This document shows, piece by piece, positions 42,889 through 50,289 of a stretch of 64,000 nt of DNA. The notes beneath the pieces were generated by a model, which worked only from the letters and a program-made list of their open reading frames with translations, was not told the origin of the DNA and searched no databases. The stretch spans positions 11,647 through 75,646 of the forward strand of contig NZ_JBBCJO010000013.1 in the NCBI RefSeq assembly GCF_037190085.1. Direction: 5' to 3'. The translations under genes were made by a program, and so were the position numbers. Positions within the stretch are counted from its first letter, which is position 1. Each line of letters begins with the position of its first letter. The stretch comes from Gemmatimonas aurantiaca. Its GTDB lineage: Bacteria; Gemmatimonadota; Gemmatimonadetes; Gemmatimonadales; Gemmatimonadaceae.

Positions 42889-43578
42889 ATGACCGCACCC
42901 ACTGCTCCTGCCGCCCACGGCGACGGCCACGCACATGGCGGCGGCCACTACACCTCGCTCGGGCTCGACAACCGCAAGGTTGCGATCTGGACCTTCATCG
43001 GGTCCGAGTGCATGCTCTTCGCGTCGCTCATCTCCACGTACCTGGTGTACAAGGGGCGGAGCCCGGAAGGCCCGTATCCGCACGAAGTCTGGACCAACCC
43101 GACCACCGGCAAGGTCTTCCAGCCGATCCTGAACATCCCGGTCACGTCGGCCTCGACTTTCGTGCTGCTGATGTCGTCCCTCGCGATGGTGCTCGCGCTG
43201 GCCGCGGTCCAGAACCGCTACCAGCCCAAGCACACCGCCTGGGAGCGCATCCTCGGCAATTCGAAGCTCTGGTTGTGGATGACCTGCCTGCTGGGCATCG
43301 CCTTCCTCGGCTGTCAGGCCTACGAGTTCACGTCCTTCATCCATGAAGGACTCTCGATCCGCACGAACCTCTTCGGCTCCTCGTTCTTCACGCTCACCGG
43401 ATTCCACGGTGCGCACGTGACGGCGGGTGTGCTCTGGCTCTTCACGCTGCTCGCGATCGACTACAAGCGTGGACTGGAACCGAAGGATTCGCTGCTCGTC
43501 GACATTGCCGCGCTGTACTGGCACTTCGTCGACGTGGTGTGGATCGTGATCTTCACCCTCGTTTACCTCATCAAGTGA
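42889..43578 (+). CDS. ctaE: Cytochrome c oxidase subunit III
   Basis: The 229-residue subunit has a His/Gly-rich N-terminus (HGDGHAHGGGHYTS) and five helices. Family motifs are KVAIWTFIGSECMLFASLISTY (about 30-51), the lipid-contact SLLGIAFLG-like stretch, FFTLTGFHGAHVTAGVLWLF, and the closing ALYWHFVDVVWIVIFTLVYL, which is nearly invariant. It stabilises subunit I and its proton uptake path. It begins one base after the ctaD stop. Confidence 0.96.
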   Translation: MTAPTAPAAHGDGHAHGGGHYTSLGLDNRKVAIWTFIGSECMLFASLISTYLVYKGRSPEGPYPHEVWTNPTTGKVFQPILNIPVTSASTFVLLMSSLAMVLALAAVQNRYQPKHTAWERILGNSKLWLWMTCLLGIAFLGCQAYEFTSFIHEGLSIRTNLFGSSFFTLTGFHGAHVTAGVLWLFTLLAIDYKRGLEPKDSLLVDIAALYWHFVDVVWIVIFTLVYLIK

Positions 43579-43585
43579 GGCGATG

Positions 43586-43927
43586 ATGGCTGATCATTCG
43601 CACGGGGCACACGACGCCCACGCCGAAGAACATCCGACCTGGTCCACGTACTGGAAGGTCGCGCTCATCCTGACCATCATCACGGCCGTCGAAGTGTCGG
43701 CGTACTACATCCCGGCGTGGGAAAACAGCTGGGTGTATGTACCGAGCATGCTGATCATGTCGTCGGTGAAGTTCGCGATCGTCGTGGCGTACTACATGCA
43801 TCTCAAGTACGACCACAAACTGTTCCGCGCGCTCTTCACCGGACCGCTCCTCGTGGCCGGTCTCATCCTCATCGGTCTGCTGTTCCTGTTCTCCAAGCTG
43901 GCCATCCGTCTGGGATCGCTCGGCTGA
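43586..43927 (+). CDS. ctaF: Cytochrome c oxidase subunit IV (prokaryotic, CtaF/COX4_pro type)
   Basis: The 113-residue protein has three hydrophobic helices (WKVALILTIITAVEVSAYYI, SMLIMSSVKFAIVVAYYMHL, LLVAGLILIGLLFLF) after a His-rich start. VKFAIVVAYYMHLKYD is the typical core of the small fourth subunit of bacterial heme-copper oxidases. ATG 43586 is spaced better from the GAGG at 43577 than the ATG at 43583. It ends the oxidase operon; a stem-loop follows at 43955. Confidence 0.92.
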   Translation: MADHSHGAHDAHAEEHPTWSTYWKVALILTIITAVEVSAYYIPAWENSWVYVPSMLIMSSVKFAIVVAYYMHLKYDHKLFRALFTGPLLVAGLILIGLLFLFSKLAIRLGSLG

Positions 43928-43954
43928 CCGTTCGCTCCTTCGCGGAGCATATCG

Positions 43955-43989
43955 ATCCCGGAGTCGCGCATCCTGCGTGACTCCGGGAT
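43955..43989 (+). terminator. Stem-loop after the cytochrome oxidase operon
   Basis: ATCCCGGAGTC and GACTCCGGGAT pair around an inner CGCA/CG stem and a five-base loop. The following TCGTGTTT is only partly U-rich, so termination may be incomplete and ctaG 62 bases downstream may receive some read-through. Confidence 0.7.
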
Positions 43990-44050
43990 TCGTGTTTCCG
44001 GGCCCTCCGGTACCACGATCGGTCGATGCGATCCGTTAGATTGCAGCGAT

Positions 44051-44962
44051 ATGCTGGCTCTTCTTCACCCCGTCGCGCAGCTCTCGCCCACCCAGTTCTC
44101 GGTGCACCCGAGCACGGCCATCGGGATCGCCGCCTTCGCCGTGGCCTATGTCTGGCGTATCCGGCAGGGCCCGTCGGAGGCCGATCTCTACCCGGTGACG
44201 GTCGATCCGGCGGATGCGACGCCGGCGCAGCGCCTGGCCGCCGAGTCGTTCAGCGGTCCCACGCCACCGCAGCGCATGGCGTTCTTCACCGCGCTGGCGC
44301 TGCTGTTCGTGACGCTGAACGGGCCGCTGCACGATCTGAGCGATTTTTATCTGTTCAGCGCGCACATGGTGCAGCACCTGATTCTCACGCTGGTCGTGCC
44401 TCCGCTCATGATCGTGGGCACGCCGGGGTGGATGTTGCGTCCATTGCTGCGACGGCCGGCACTGTTCCGGCTCGCCCGGCGCCATACATCGGTCGTGGCG
44501 TGTTTCGTGTGGTTCAATGTGGTGCTGGCGCTGTGGCATCTGCCGCCGATGTACAATCTTGCGCTGGCGTACCATCCGGTGCACATCCTGCAGCATCTGA
44601 TGTTCATCGCGGCATCGGTGCTGATGTGGTGGCCGTTGCTGTCGCCGCTCCCCGAATTGCCGCGCGCGCCGTATCCGGCGCAGATGCTGTACTGCTTCCT
44701 CATGGTCATTCCGATGTCGATCATCTCGATCTACATCGCGATGGCGGACACCCTGCTGTATCCGGCCTACGCGGTGGCGCCCCGCATCATGGGCATCACG
44801 CCAATGGAAGATCAGCAGTATGGCGGGTTGATCATGTGGATTCCGGGTGGCGTGTTCTTCTACGCGGTGATGACGGTGATCTTCTTCAAGTGGTCATCGC
44901 GTGGTGAAGACGACGAGGCGTCGGCGCAGGTGGGCTGGGTGCCGAGTGCGAACAATGGGTGA
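44051..44962 (+). CDS. ctaG: Cytochrome c oxidase caa3 assembly factor
   Basis: The 303-residue polytopic protein (about seven helices) matches the Caa3_CtaG family (COG3336), involved in copper delivery to and assembly of caa3 oxidase. Marks are HMVQHLILTLVVPPLMIVGTP, VVACFVWFNVVLALWHLPPMYN and HILQHLMFIAASVLMWWPL, with conserved histidines in HxVQH and HxxQH that could bind copper, and DQQYGGLIMWIPGG near the end. Its place directly after the caa3 operon supports the assignment. A small basic-tailed SRPBCC gene follows. Confidence 0.93.
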   Translation: MLALLHPVAQLSPTQFSVHPSTAIGIAAFAVAYVWRIRQGPSEADLYPVTVDPADATPAQRLAAESFSGPTPPQRMAFFTALALLFVTLNGPLHDLSDFYLFSAHMVQHLILTLVVPPLMIVGTPGWMLRPLLRRPALFRLARRHTSVVACFVWFNVVLALWHLPPMYNLALAYHPVHILQHLMFIAASVLMWWPLLSPLPELPRAPYPAQMLYCFLMVIPMSIISIYIAMADTLLYPAYAVAPRIMGITPMEDQQYGGLIMWIPGGVFFYAVMTVIFFKWSSRGEDDEASAQVGWVPSANNG

Positions 44963-44992
44963 GGCCGTGAGTGATACCGGGACGGGGCGCTG

Positions 44993-45469
44993 ATGGCGGG
45001 CAAGGGACGTCGTGACGGGGCGCCGCGTCGGGGGTCGTCGGATCGCAAGCCGCCGCGTCCGGATTCACGGGCGCAGGGGCAATCGAAGCCGCGTTCGCAG
45101 CCGCAGCGGCAGCCGCGTGCCGTGGAAGCGGCGGGGGACGTGCGTCAGGGTGCCTTCGTGGAAGTGGCCCGTGTGATCGATGCGCCGGCCAGTGCCATCT
45201 TCCGCATGATCAACGATCCGGCCAAACGCGAATGGGCGCCGGAGCGGCTCTATCGGGTGATGAGCGCGTTGCCGCCACGATTCGCGCGTCTCGCGTTTCC
45301 TGATGGCTCGCAGGTCGCGATCGCCATCGTACGGCAGGGGAACACCCGTTCCTCGGTCAGCATCGAGCATGGCATGCTGCCGGCTGGCGCCGATACGGAG
45401 GCGCTGCGCCGTCGCTGGACGGACGCGCTGTATGCGCTGAGCGACGCGCTCGATTCCGACTGGGGATAG
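44993..45469 (+). CDS. SRPBCC/START-like protein with basic N-terminus
   Basis: The 158-residue protein has an Arg/Gln/Ser-rich, probably disordered N-terminus (about 1-50, many KPPR and QPQRQPR steps). It is followed by one partial SRPBCC-type domain (FVEVARVIDAPASAIFRMINDPAKREWAPERLYRV, then FPDGSQVAIAIVRQGNTRSSVSIEHGMLP). Such domains bind hydrophobic ligands or act as chaperones (polyketide cyclase, AHSA1). The basic arm could bind nucleic acid or membrane. Function unknown. It lies 30 bases after ctaG and may share its transcript. Confidence 0.75.
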   Translation: MAGKGRRDGAPRRGSSDRKPPRPDSRAQGQSKPRSQPQRQPRAVEAAGDVRQGAFVEVARVIDAPASAIFRMINDPAKREWAPERLYRVMSALPPRFARLAFPDGSQVAIAIVRQGNTRSSVSIEHGMLPAGADTEALRRRWTDALYALSDALDSDWG

Positions 45470-45528
45470 GGGACCGGCCTGGCTCGCTGGGTGCGGCGGG
45501 GCGGGTATTGGGGGGGGCGGCGGGTTTG

Positions 45529-45812
45529 AGGGGCGCCCTGCGGGCGCGATACCGGCAGGATGAACGCCGGATACCTGCAGGATATTCCTGTGGGTGGCGC
45601 AGACGATGTCGCGTGCCGGACAGACGGGGTTTTAGGGGTTGAACGACGGGAGGAACAACGGTCGCGTGAAGCCGTGACCGCTGTTCCCCGTAGTCCACAA
45701 TTTCAAAAAAGTCCAACCTGGCCTCAGCGCGATGTCCCCGTCGCCCGCACGGGACCAATCCTCCTGGTATCCGGCGGTTCATCCTGCTGGTATCGCCGCC
45801 GCAGGCGGCCCC
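45529..45812 (+). repeat. Palindromic intergenic element, copy C
   Basis: Same family as A and B: left arm GGGCGCGATACCGGCAGGAT then GAACGCCGGATACC, core GAACGACGGGAGGAACAACG paired with CGCTGTTCCCCGTAGTCC, then CAATTTCAAAAA, and right arm ending ATCCTGCTGGTATCG. It lies between two convergent genes. The tips are arranged as in copy A (GCCCTGCGGGC left, GCCGCAGGCGGC right). It has more mismatches between arms than A or B, so it is probably the oldest of the three. Confidence 0.85.
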
Positions 45813-45905
45813 TGAAGCCAGCGAGTCACCCCAAGCCGGCCGTGAGCCAGACCGGCCGTCGCCGGCTCACGACGGGCCGTCGCCGGGCTGGCCGGCGAAC
45901 GAGGC

Positions 45906-46397
45906 CTACTCCGGTGCTCCTGCGAGTGCGGCGTCGACCCGGCGAGGCAGGGCCGGGTGCATGCGCCACATGTAGGCACCCATCGCGGCGGCGGCGATGA
46001 GGTTGGCCACGAAGACCTGCATCCACGTGAGTTCACCGAAGCCGCGCGCCAGCATCGTCGTGATGCCGATCCAGCCGACTTCGAAGGCCACGAACAGTCC
46101 CGCGAAGCCGATGAATGCCGACGGCGTGCGTTCGGCGGAGTTCACCACCCACGAGAAGACCAGCCCCACGATGCAGAAAACGCTGAAGTGGAACAGGGTG
46201 TAGCCGAGGAATGCCCCCGCACGACTCGGCAACTGTCCATCGAGGAACAGCGATGCGATCGAATTACCCAGCATCACCGGCGTGCCGAGCAAGTCGCCTC
46301 GCATGGCATCGAGGATGGCGAACCAGACCGCGATGGCCATGGCGCCGATGAGTCCTGCAGAGATACCCTCACGGGCGATGGCATTGTTCGTTGACAT
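45906..46397 (-). CDS. Four-helix integral membrane protein, function unknown
   Basis: The 163-residue protein has four hydrophobic segments (GLIGAMAIAVWFAILDAM, AGAFLGYTLFHFSVFCIVGLVFSWVV, AFIGFAGLFVAFEVGWIGI, VFVANLIAAAAMGAYMWRM). The short N-terminus and Ala-rich C-terminus are cytosolic by charge. I do not recognise a characterised family, though similar small membrane proteins occur widely. GGAGG ten bases before the ATG at 46397 fixes the start. It is divergent from the lipoprotein gene at 46617 and its 3' end faces repeat C. Confidence 0.78.
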   Translation of the reverse strand: MSTNNAIAREGISAGLIGAMAIAVWFAILDAMRGDLLGTPVMLGNSIASLFLDGQLPSRAGAFLGYTLFHFSVFCIVGLVFSWVVNSAERTPSAFIGFAGLFVAFEVGWIGITTMLARGFGELTWMQVFVANLIAAAAMGAYMWRMHPALPRRVDAALAGAPE

Positions 46398-46616
46398 CCG
46401 ATGCCTCCCTCCACGTTGCGGTGTTCGCGGGGTCTGCCCCTCGACAAACCCCGATGTCGCTAGCACACTGCTCTAGCGCAGCGGTCCTCAGAACCGCCCC
46501 TTCCGATCTACCACCGACTGCTGACGCGCGTTCCGCCAAACCTTCCGTCGTGTCAGCGTGTCGGACCTGTTGATGGCCCGACTCTGCGAGAGTACCACTC
46601 GATCCGGTCGCCCGCC

Positions 46617-47174
46617 ATGTCACAGCTCTCACGTCCCAGCCTTCGCGCGATCTTCGTGGTCACGATTCCCGTCGTTTCAGCCCTGGCGGCCTGCGGAGGC
46701 GGGTCGGGTGACCAGCGGTCGGCGGCTGCCGCCAAGGGCGAACTGAGCTGTGTGAGCCAGGACACGACCGCCGTGGGACTTGCCGTCTACGAATTCATCA
46801 CCACCCAGCGTCCCACACCGCAGCGCTTCCTGAGCGCGGCGGGTACCGATTCGGGGGTGCCCGATGACGGGTTCAAGATTCTGCAGGGCAAGGGGCCGAC
46901 CTACTTCTACACCAGCGATCCCAAGGGGCAGGCGCAGGTGCGCGAGAAGCTCGACCTGGCGGGTCCTTACACCTCGTTGCTGGTGGTGTACCGCGGCAAG
47001 ACCGAGACGGACAACGGCCGCAGCGTCGCGGTGACGCTGGGTGGACATTACATCGGCGGTGAACACGAGGGGAAAGTGGCGGACACCCGCACGATCACCG
47101 TGCAGTGTGAAGGCACACGCTGGAAGGTGGCGCCGGCTTCGGCGGCTCCGGCCTCGGCGAGCGCGGACCCGTGA
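46617..47174 (+). CDS. Lipoprotein of unknown function
   Basis: The 185-residue protein starts with a signal peptide and a clear lipobox (VVSALAAC, C26). The mature part is a small alpha/beta domain (YEFITTQRPTPQRFLSAAGTDSGVPDDG, then GPYTSLLVVYRGKTETDNGRSVAVTLGGHYIG) with a second pair of cysteines (C45 in SCVSQ and one in VQCEG) that could form a disulfide. It ends with an Ala/Ser-rich tail. No family recognised. Its stop overlaps the GTG start of the following membrane acyltransferase-like gene by four bases, so the two are coupled. Confidence 0.75.
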   Translation: MSQLSRPSLRAIFVVTIPVVSALAACGGGSGDQRSAAAAKGELSCVSQDTTAVGLAVYEFITTQRPTPQRFLSAAGTDSGVPDDGFKILQGKGPTYFYTSDPKGQAQVREKLDLAGPYTSLLVVYRGKTETDNGRSVAVTLGGHYIGGEHEGKVADTRTITVQCEGTRWKVAPASAAPASASADP

Positions 47175-48355
47175 AGACCGAACGGCTGCTGTCCCTCGAT
47201 GTGTTCCGCGGCATGACCGTGGCGGGGATGCTGCTCGTCAACAATCCCGGAACATGGTCCGCGATCTATCCGCCGCTCGAACACGCACCGTGGAACGGAT
47301 GGACGCCCACGGATCTGATCTTTCCGTTCTTCCTGTTCATCGTCGGCATCACCACGGAAATTTCGTTGCGCGCCCGCCGCGCGCGGGGCGACGACGAGCA
47401 CGCCATTCTGCGCCAGATCCTCAAGCGCGGCGCCCTGATCTTCCTGTTTGGCCTGCTGCTCGCCGGATTCCCGTTCTTCACCTGGCCACCGGGACTTCCG
47501 GGTGCCTCGTTCGGTGAGCGCGTGGTGGATCGGCTGGAGCACTGGCGCATCATGGGTGTGCTGCAGCGCATCGGTGTCGCGTACCTCTGCGGCGCGCTGC
47601 TCACATGGCGCACCACGTTGCGTCAGCAGTTCGTCATCCTCGCAACGTTGCTGTTCGGCTACTGGGCCCTGATGACGCTCGTGCCGGTGCCCGATACCGG
47701 TGTCGCCGGTCGCTTCGTGCTCGACAAACCCGATCAGTTGTTGAGCGCGTGGCTCGATCGTGCGGTGTTCGGTGTCAACCATCTCTGGAGCGGATCGAAG
47801 ACCTGGGATCCGGAAGGCCTGCTCAGCACCATTCCCGCGATCGGGACCATGATCTGCGGCACGTTTGCCGGTCGCTGGATTGCCCGTCGGGATCTGCCGC
47901 TGAGTGAACGGCTCGCAGGCTTGTTTGCCGTGGGCGCGCTGGCCATGATGGTGGGATTGATGTGGCACTGGGTGTTCCCCATCAACAAGAGCATCTGGAC
48001 CAGCTCCTACGTGATCTTCACGGCGGGGATGGGCGCGGTGACACTCGCGACCTGCATGTGGCTCATCGACGGCCTCGGTCTGCGACGCTGGACGTTCCCA
48101 TTCGTCGTGTATGGGACCAACCCCATGTTGGCGTTCCTCGGGTCGGGGTTGATGGCCCGCTGCATCTCCTCGCTCTGGACCTGGGATGTGGGGGACGGAA
48201 CGCGGATCTCGGCGCAGGGATTCGTGTTCAAGACTGTGTATGCCTCGTGGCTCCCACCGCGGGATGCGTCACTGGCATATGCCGTTTCCTTTGTCGTCGT
48301 GTGGTTCCTGATTCTGTGGGCGGCATGGAAGCGTGGTTTCGTTCTCAAGGTATGA
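47171..48355 (+). CDS. DUF5009 / heparan-alpha-glucosaminide N-acetyltransferase-like membrane protein
   Basis: The 394-residue protein has about ten to eleven membrane helices. The opening RLLSLDVFRGMTVAGMLLVNNPGTW and GWTPTDLIFPFFLFIVGI, then WRIMGVLQRIGVAYL, are the signature of the COG4299 family related to the lysosomal acetyl-CoA:glucosaminide N-acetyltransferase. The conserved aspartate (LDVFRG) and the loop histidine region fit acetyl transfer across the membrane to an extracytoplasmic sugar. A role in modifying cell-wall or surface glycans is likely but not proven. The gene begins with GTG in a four-base overlap with the lipoprotein gene, and dacB follows five bases after its stop. 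Confidence 0.88.
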   Translation: MKTERLLSLDVFRGMTVAGMLLVNNPGTWSAIYPPLEHAPWNGWTPTDLIFPFFLFIVGITTEISLRARRARGDDEHAILRQILKRGALIFLFGLLLAGFPFFTWPPGLPGASFGERVVDRLEHWRIMGVLQRIGVAYLCGALLTWRTTLRQQFVILATLLFGYWALMTLVPVPDTGVAGRFVLDKPDQLLSAWLDRAVFGVNHLWSGSKTWDPEGLLSTIPAIGTMICGTFAGRWIARRDLPLSERLAGLFAVGALAMMVGLMWHWVFPINKSIWTSSYVIFTAGMGAVTLATCMWLIDGLGLRRWTFPFVVYGTNPMLAFLGSGLMARCISSLWTWDVGDGTRISAQGFVFKTVYASWLPPRDASLAYAVSFVVVWFLILWAAWKRGFVLKV

Positions 48356-48359
48356 CGGC

Positions 48360-50078
48360 ATGAACGCAGGGACCTTCCGGATCGCTCGTCCGTCCTGGAC
48401 GCTCGCGATCGGATCGATGGTGATGGCGTTGGTGACGCCGTTCGGCGTGGTGCAGGCCGGAATACGTGCGGAGGCAGCATCGGAAACGTCGTACGCGTCG
48501 GCGTACGTGCGGCAGACCAGCGGTGCGCAGACGAAGACGTCGTCAAAAACACCGGCGAAGGCGAGTTCGCAGAAACGCACGCCGGCCACCAAACGTGCGG
48601 TCCCGACCAAGAAACGTCCGCCGGCGCGCGCGGCGGCCGGTACGACGCGGCGTGCGGCCAAGGCGCCGATCGTCCCCGTGTTGCACTACACGACGCCGCG
48701 CGGCACCGATGCCCTGAGCAGCGATCTGGGAACGTTGCTGGGCAGCCGCACGCGCAATGGGGAGTGGGGCGCGATAGTGGTCAGCATCTCGCGCGGGGAC
48801 ACGCTGTTCGCCCGCAGCGCCGATCGGCCCATGGTGCCGGCCAGCACGATGAAGTTGTTCACGTCGGCCATCGCGCTCGAGAAGCTCGGGCCGGAACACA
48901 CGTTCAGCACCGATGTCCTCCGTGACGGCCCGCTCGATTCGAGCGGGGTGCTGTCGGGTGATCTCGTGCTGCGCGGCGACGGCGATCCGTCGCTCTCGCC
49001 CCGCTTCGTGCGCGGCGGGCCCGATGCGGCCATGAATCTGCTGGCGCAGTTCACCGTGGGTGCCGGTGTCCGGCACGTGACGGGAGATCTCATCGCCGAT
49101 GCGTCGGCATTCGAATCACGCCGCATCCCCGAAGGTTGGTTGACGCGGTATGCGGGCGCGGGATATGCCGCGCCATTCTCGGCGTTGTCGCTGAACGAAA
49201 ACATCGTGATCGTGGGGGTGACAGCCGGGGAATCGGGCAGCGCGGCGCGCGTGTTCCTCGAACCGGCCACGAAGGGACTCAGCATCACCAACACCGTGCG
49301 CACGGTCGCCGGTGGAGGCTCGAGCATCTCGGCCCGACGGGTGGGCGATGATCGGGTGGTGGTGTCGGGGACGATCGGCGCGCGTGCCGGCACGGTGCGC
49401 TATCAATTGGTGGTGGGAGACCCGGTGGTCTTCACGGCGGGGGCGTTCCGCGCCGCGCTCGAAGCGCAGGGTGTGAAGGTGGATGGTGACATCAAGGTGG
49501 GACGCACCCCGGCCTCGGCGGCCGTGGTCACCAGTCTGCCGTCACCGCCACTGGCCCGCCTGGTGTCGGTCATGAATCGCGAGAGCATCAACCTGTACGC
49601 CGAGATGCTGTATCGCGGCGCCGCGCGTGGTGAGGACCGGCAGACGGTGGGATCGGCGGAGACGGCGGTGACGACGCTCAAGGACTTCCTCGTGCGGCAG
49701 GTCGGCACCGCGCCCGATGCCGTGACCGCCACCGATGGCAGTGGTCTGTCGGTGCTCGATCGTGTGACACCACGTTCGCTGGTGCAGCTGCTCGATCATG
49801 CGCACCATGCGCCTTGGGGCAGTGCGTTCCACGCCTCGCTCCCCGTGGCCGGCGAATCGGAACTGCTGCGCAATCGCATGCGCGCCACACCCGCGCAGGG
49901 GAACCTGCACGCGAAGACCGGCACGACGAACGAAGTGATCGGTCTGTCGGGCTACGTCACCGCGGAGAACGGCGAGATCCTGGCATTCGCGTTCCTGTAC
50001 AACGGGAACGACCGCTGGCACGCCCGCGAAACCATCGATGCGATGGGACCGACGCTCGCGGCGTTCAGCAGGGAGTAA
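48360..50078 (+). CDS. dacB: D-alanyl-D-alanine carboxypeptidase/endopeptidase (PBP4, class C)
   Basis: The 572-residue exported enzyme trims peptidoglycan cross-links. After a signal peptide (about 12-33) comes a basic linker rich in Lys, Arg, Ala and Pro (about 55-100, TPAKASSQKRTPATKRAVP), which is unusual for PBP4. The penicillin-binding domain follows with S162-x-x-K165 (ASTMKLF), SGL at S461 (DGSGLS) and KTG at K519 (HAKTGTT), plus the large insert domain between the first two motifs as in DacB. The positively charged linker may bind acidic wall polymers. It follows the DUF5009 gene by five bases, so lipoprotein, DUF5009 and dacB form an envelope-linked operon. The 15-bp-repeat hairpin lies right after its stop. 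Confidence 0.94.
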   Translation: MNAGTFRIARPSWTLAIGSMVMALVTPFGVVQAGIRAEAASETSYASAYVRQTSGAQTKTSSKTPAKASSQKRTPATKRAVPTKKRPPARAAAGTTRRAAKAPIVPVLHYTTPRGTDALSSDLGTLLGSRTRNGEWGAIVVSISRGDTLFARSADRPMVPASTMKLFTSAIALEKLGPEHTFSTDVLRDGPLDSSGVLSGDLVLRGDGDPSLSPRFVRGGPDAAMNLLAQFTVGAGVRHVTGDLIADASAFESRRIPEGWLTRYAGAGYAAPFSALSLNENIVIVGVTAGESGSAARVFLEPATKGLSITNTVRTVAGGGSSISARRVGDDRVVVSGTIGARAGTVRYQLVVGDPVVFTAGAFRAALEAQGVKVDGDIKVGRTPASAAVVTSLPSPPLARLVSVMNRESINLYAEMLYRGAARGEDRQTVGSAETAVTTLKDFLVRQVGTAPDAVTATDGSGLSVLDRVTPRSLVQLLDHAHHAPWGSAFHASLPVAGESELLRNRMRATPAQGNLHAKTGTTNEVIGLSGYVTAENGEILAFAFLYNGNDRWHARETIDAMGPTLAAFSRE

Positions 50079-50089
50079 CGGGGGAGGAA

Positions 50090-50282
50090 CGGAACTACGG
50101 GAGCTGGAACTACGGGAGCTGGAGAAACGGGAGCTGGAGAAACGGGAGCTGGAACCACGGGAGCTAGACCAACGGGGAACCACTGTACCCGTCTCACCGT
50201 TGGTCCAGCTCCCGTGGTTCCAGCTCCCGTGGTCCCAGCTCCCGTAGTTCCAGCTCCCGTAGTTCCCAGCTCCCGTAGTTCC
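50090..50282. repeat. Giant hairpin made of inverted arrays of a 15-bp tandem repeat
   Basis: Five units of GGAACTACGGGAGCT type (start 50090, 50105, 50120, 50135, 50150) are followed by a 40-bp centre and then five inverted units of AGCTCCCGTAGTTCC type (start 50206, 50221, 50236, 50251, 50267). The centre is itself palindromic (GACCAACGG ... CCGTTGGTC). The whole can fold into one stem of about 80 bp. It fills the gap between the convergent dacB and Big2-propeller genes and could terminate both. Unit variants (ACTAC, GAAAC, ACCAC) are mirrored only in part on the other arm. Confidence 0.92.
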
Positions 50283-50289
50283 CAGCCCC

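Noticed and set aside
40953..42902. 649-codon minus-strand frame opposite ctaD
   Set aside because: Composition (Arg, His, Glu, Asp runs) is that of an antisense mirror; no recognisable protein.
50090..50282. CRISPR array
   Set aside because: The repeats are 15 bp, contiguous without spacers, and inverted in the second half; no cas genes are present.
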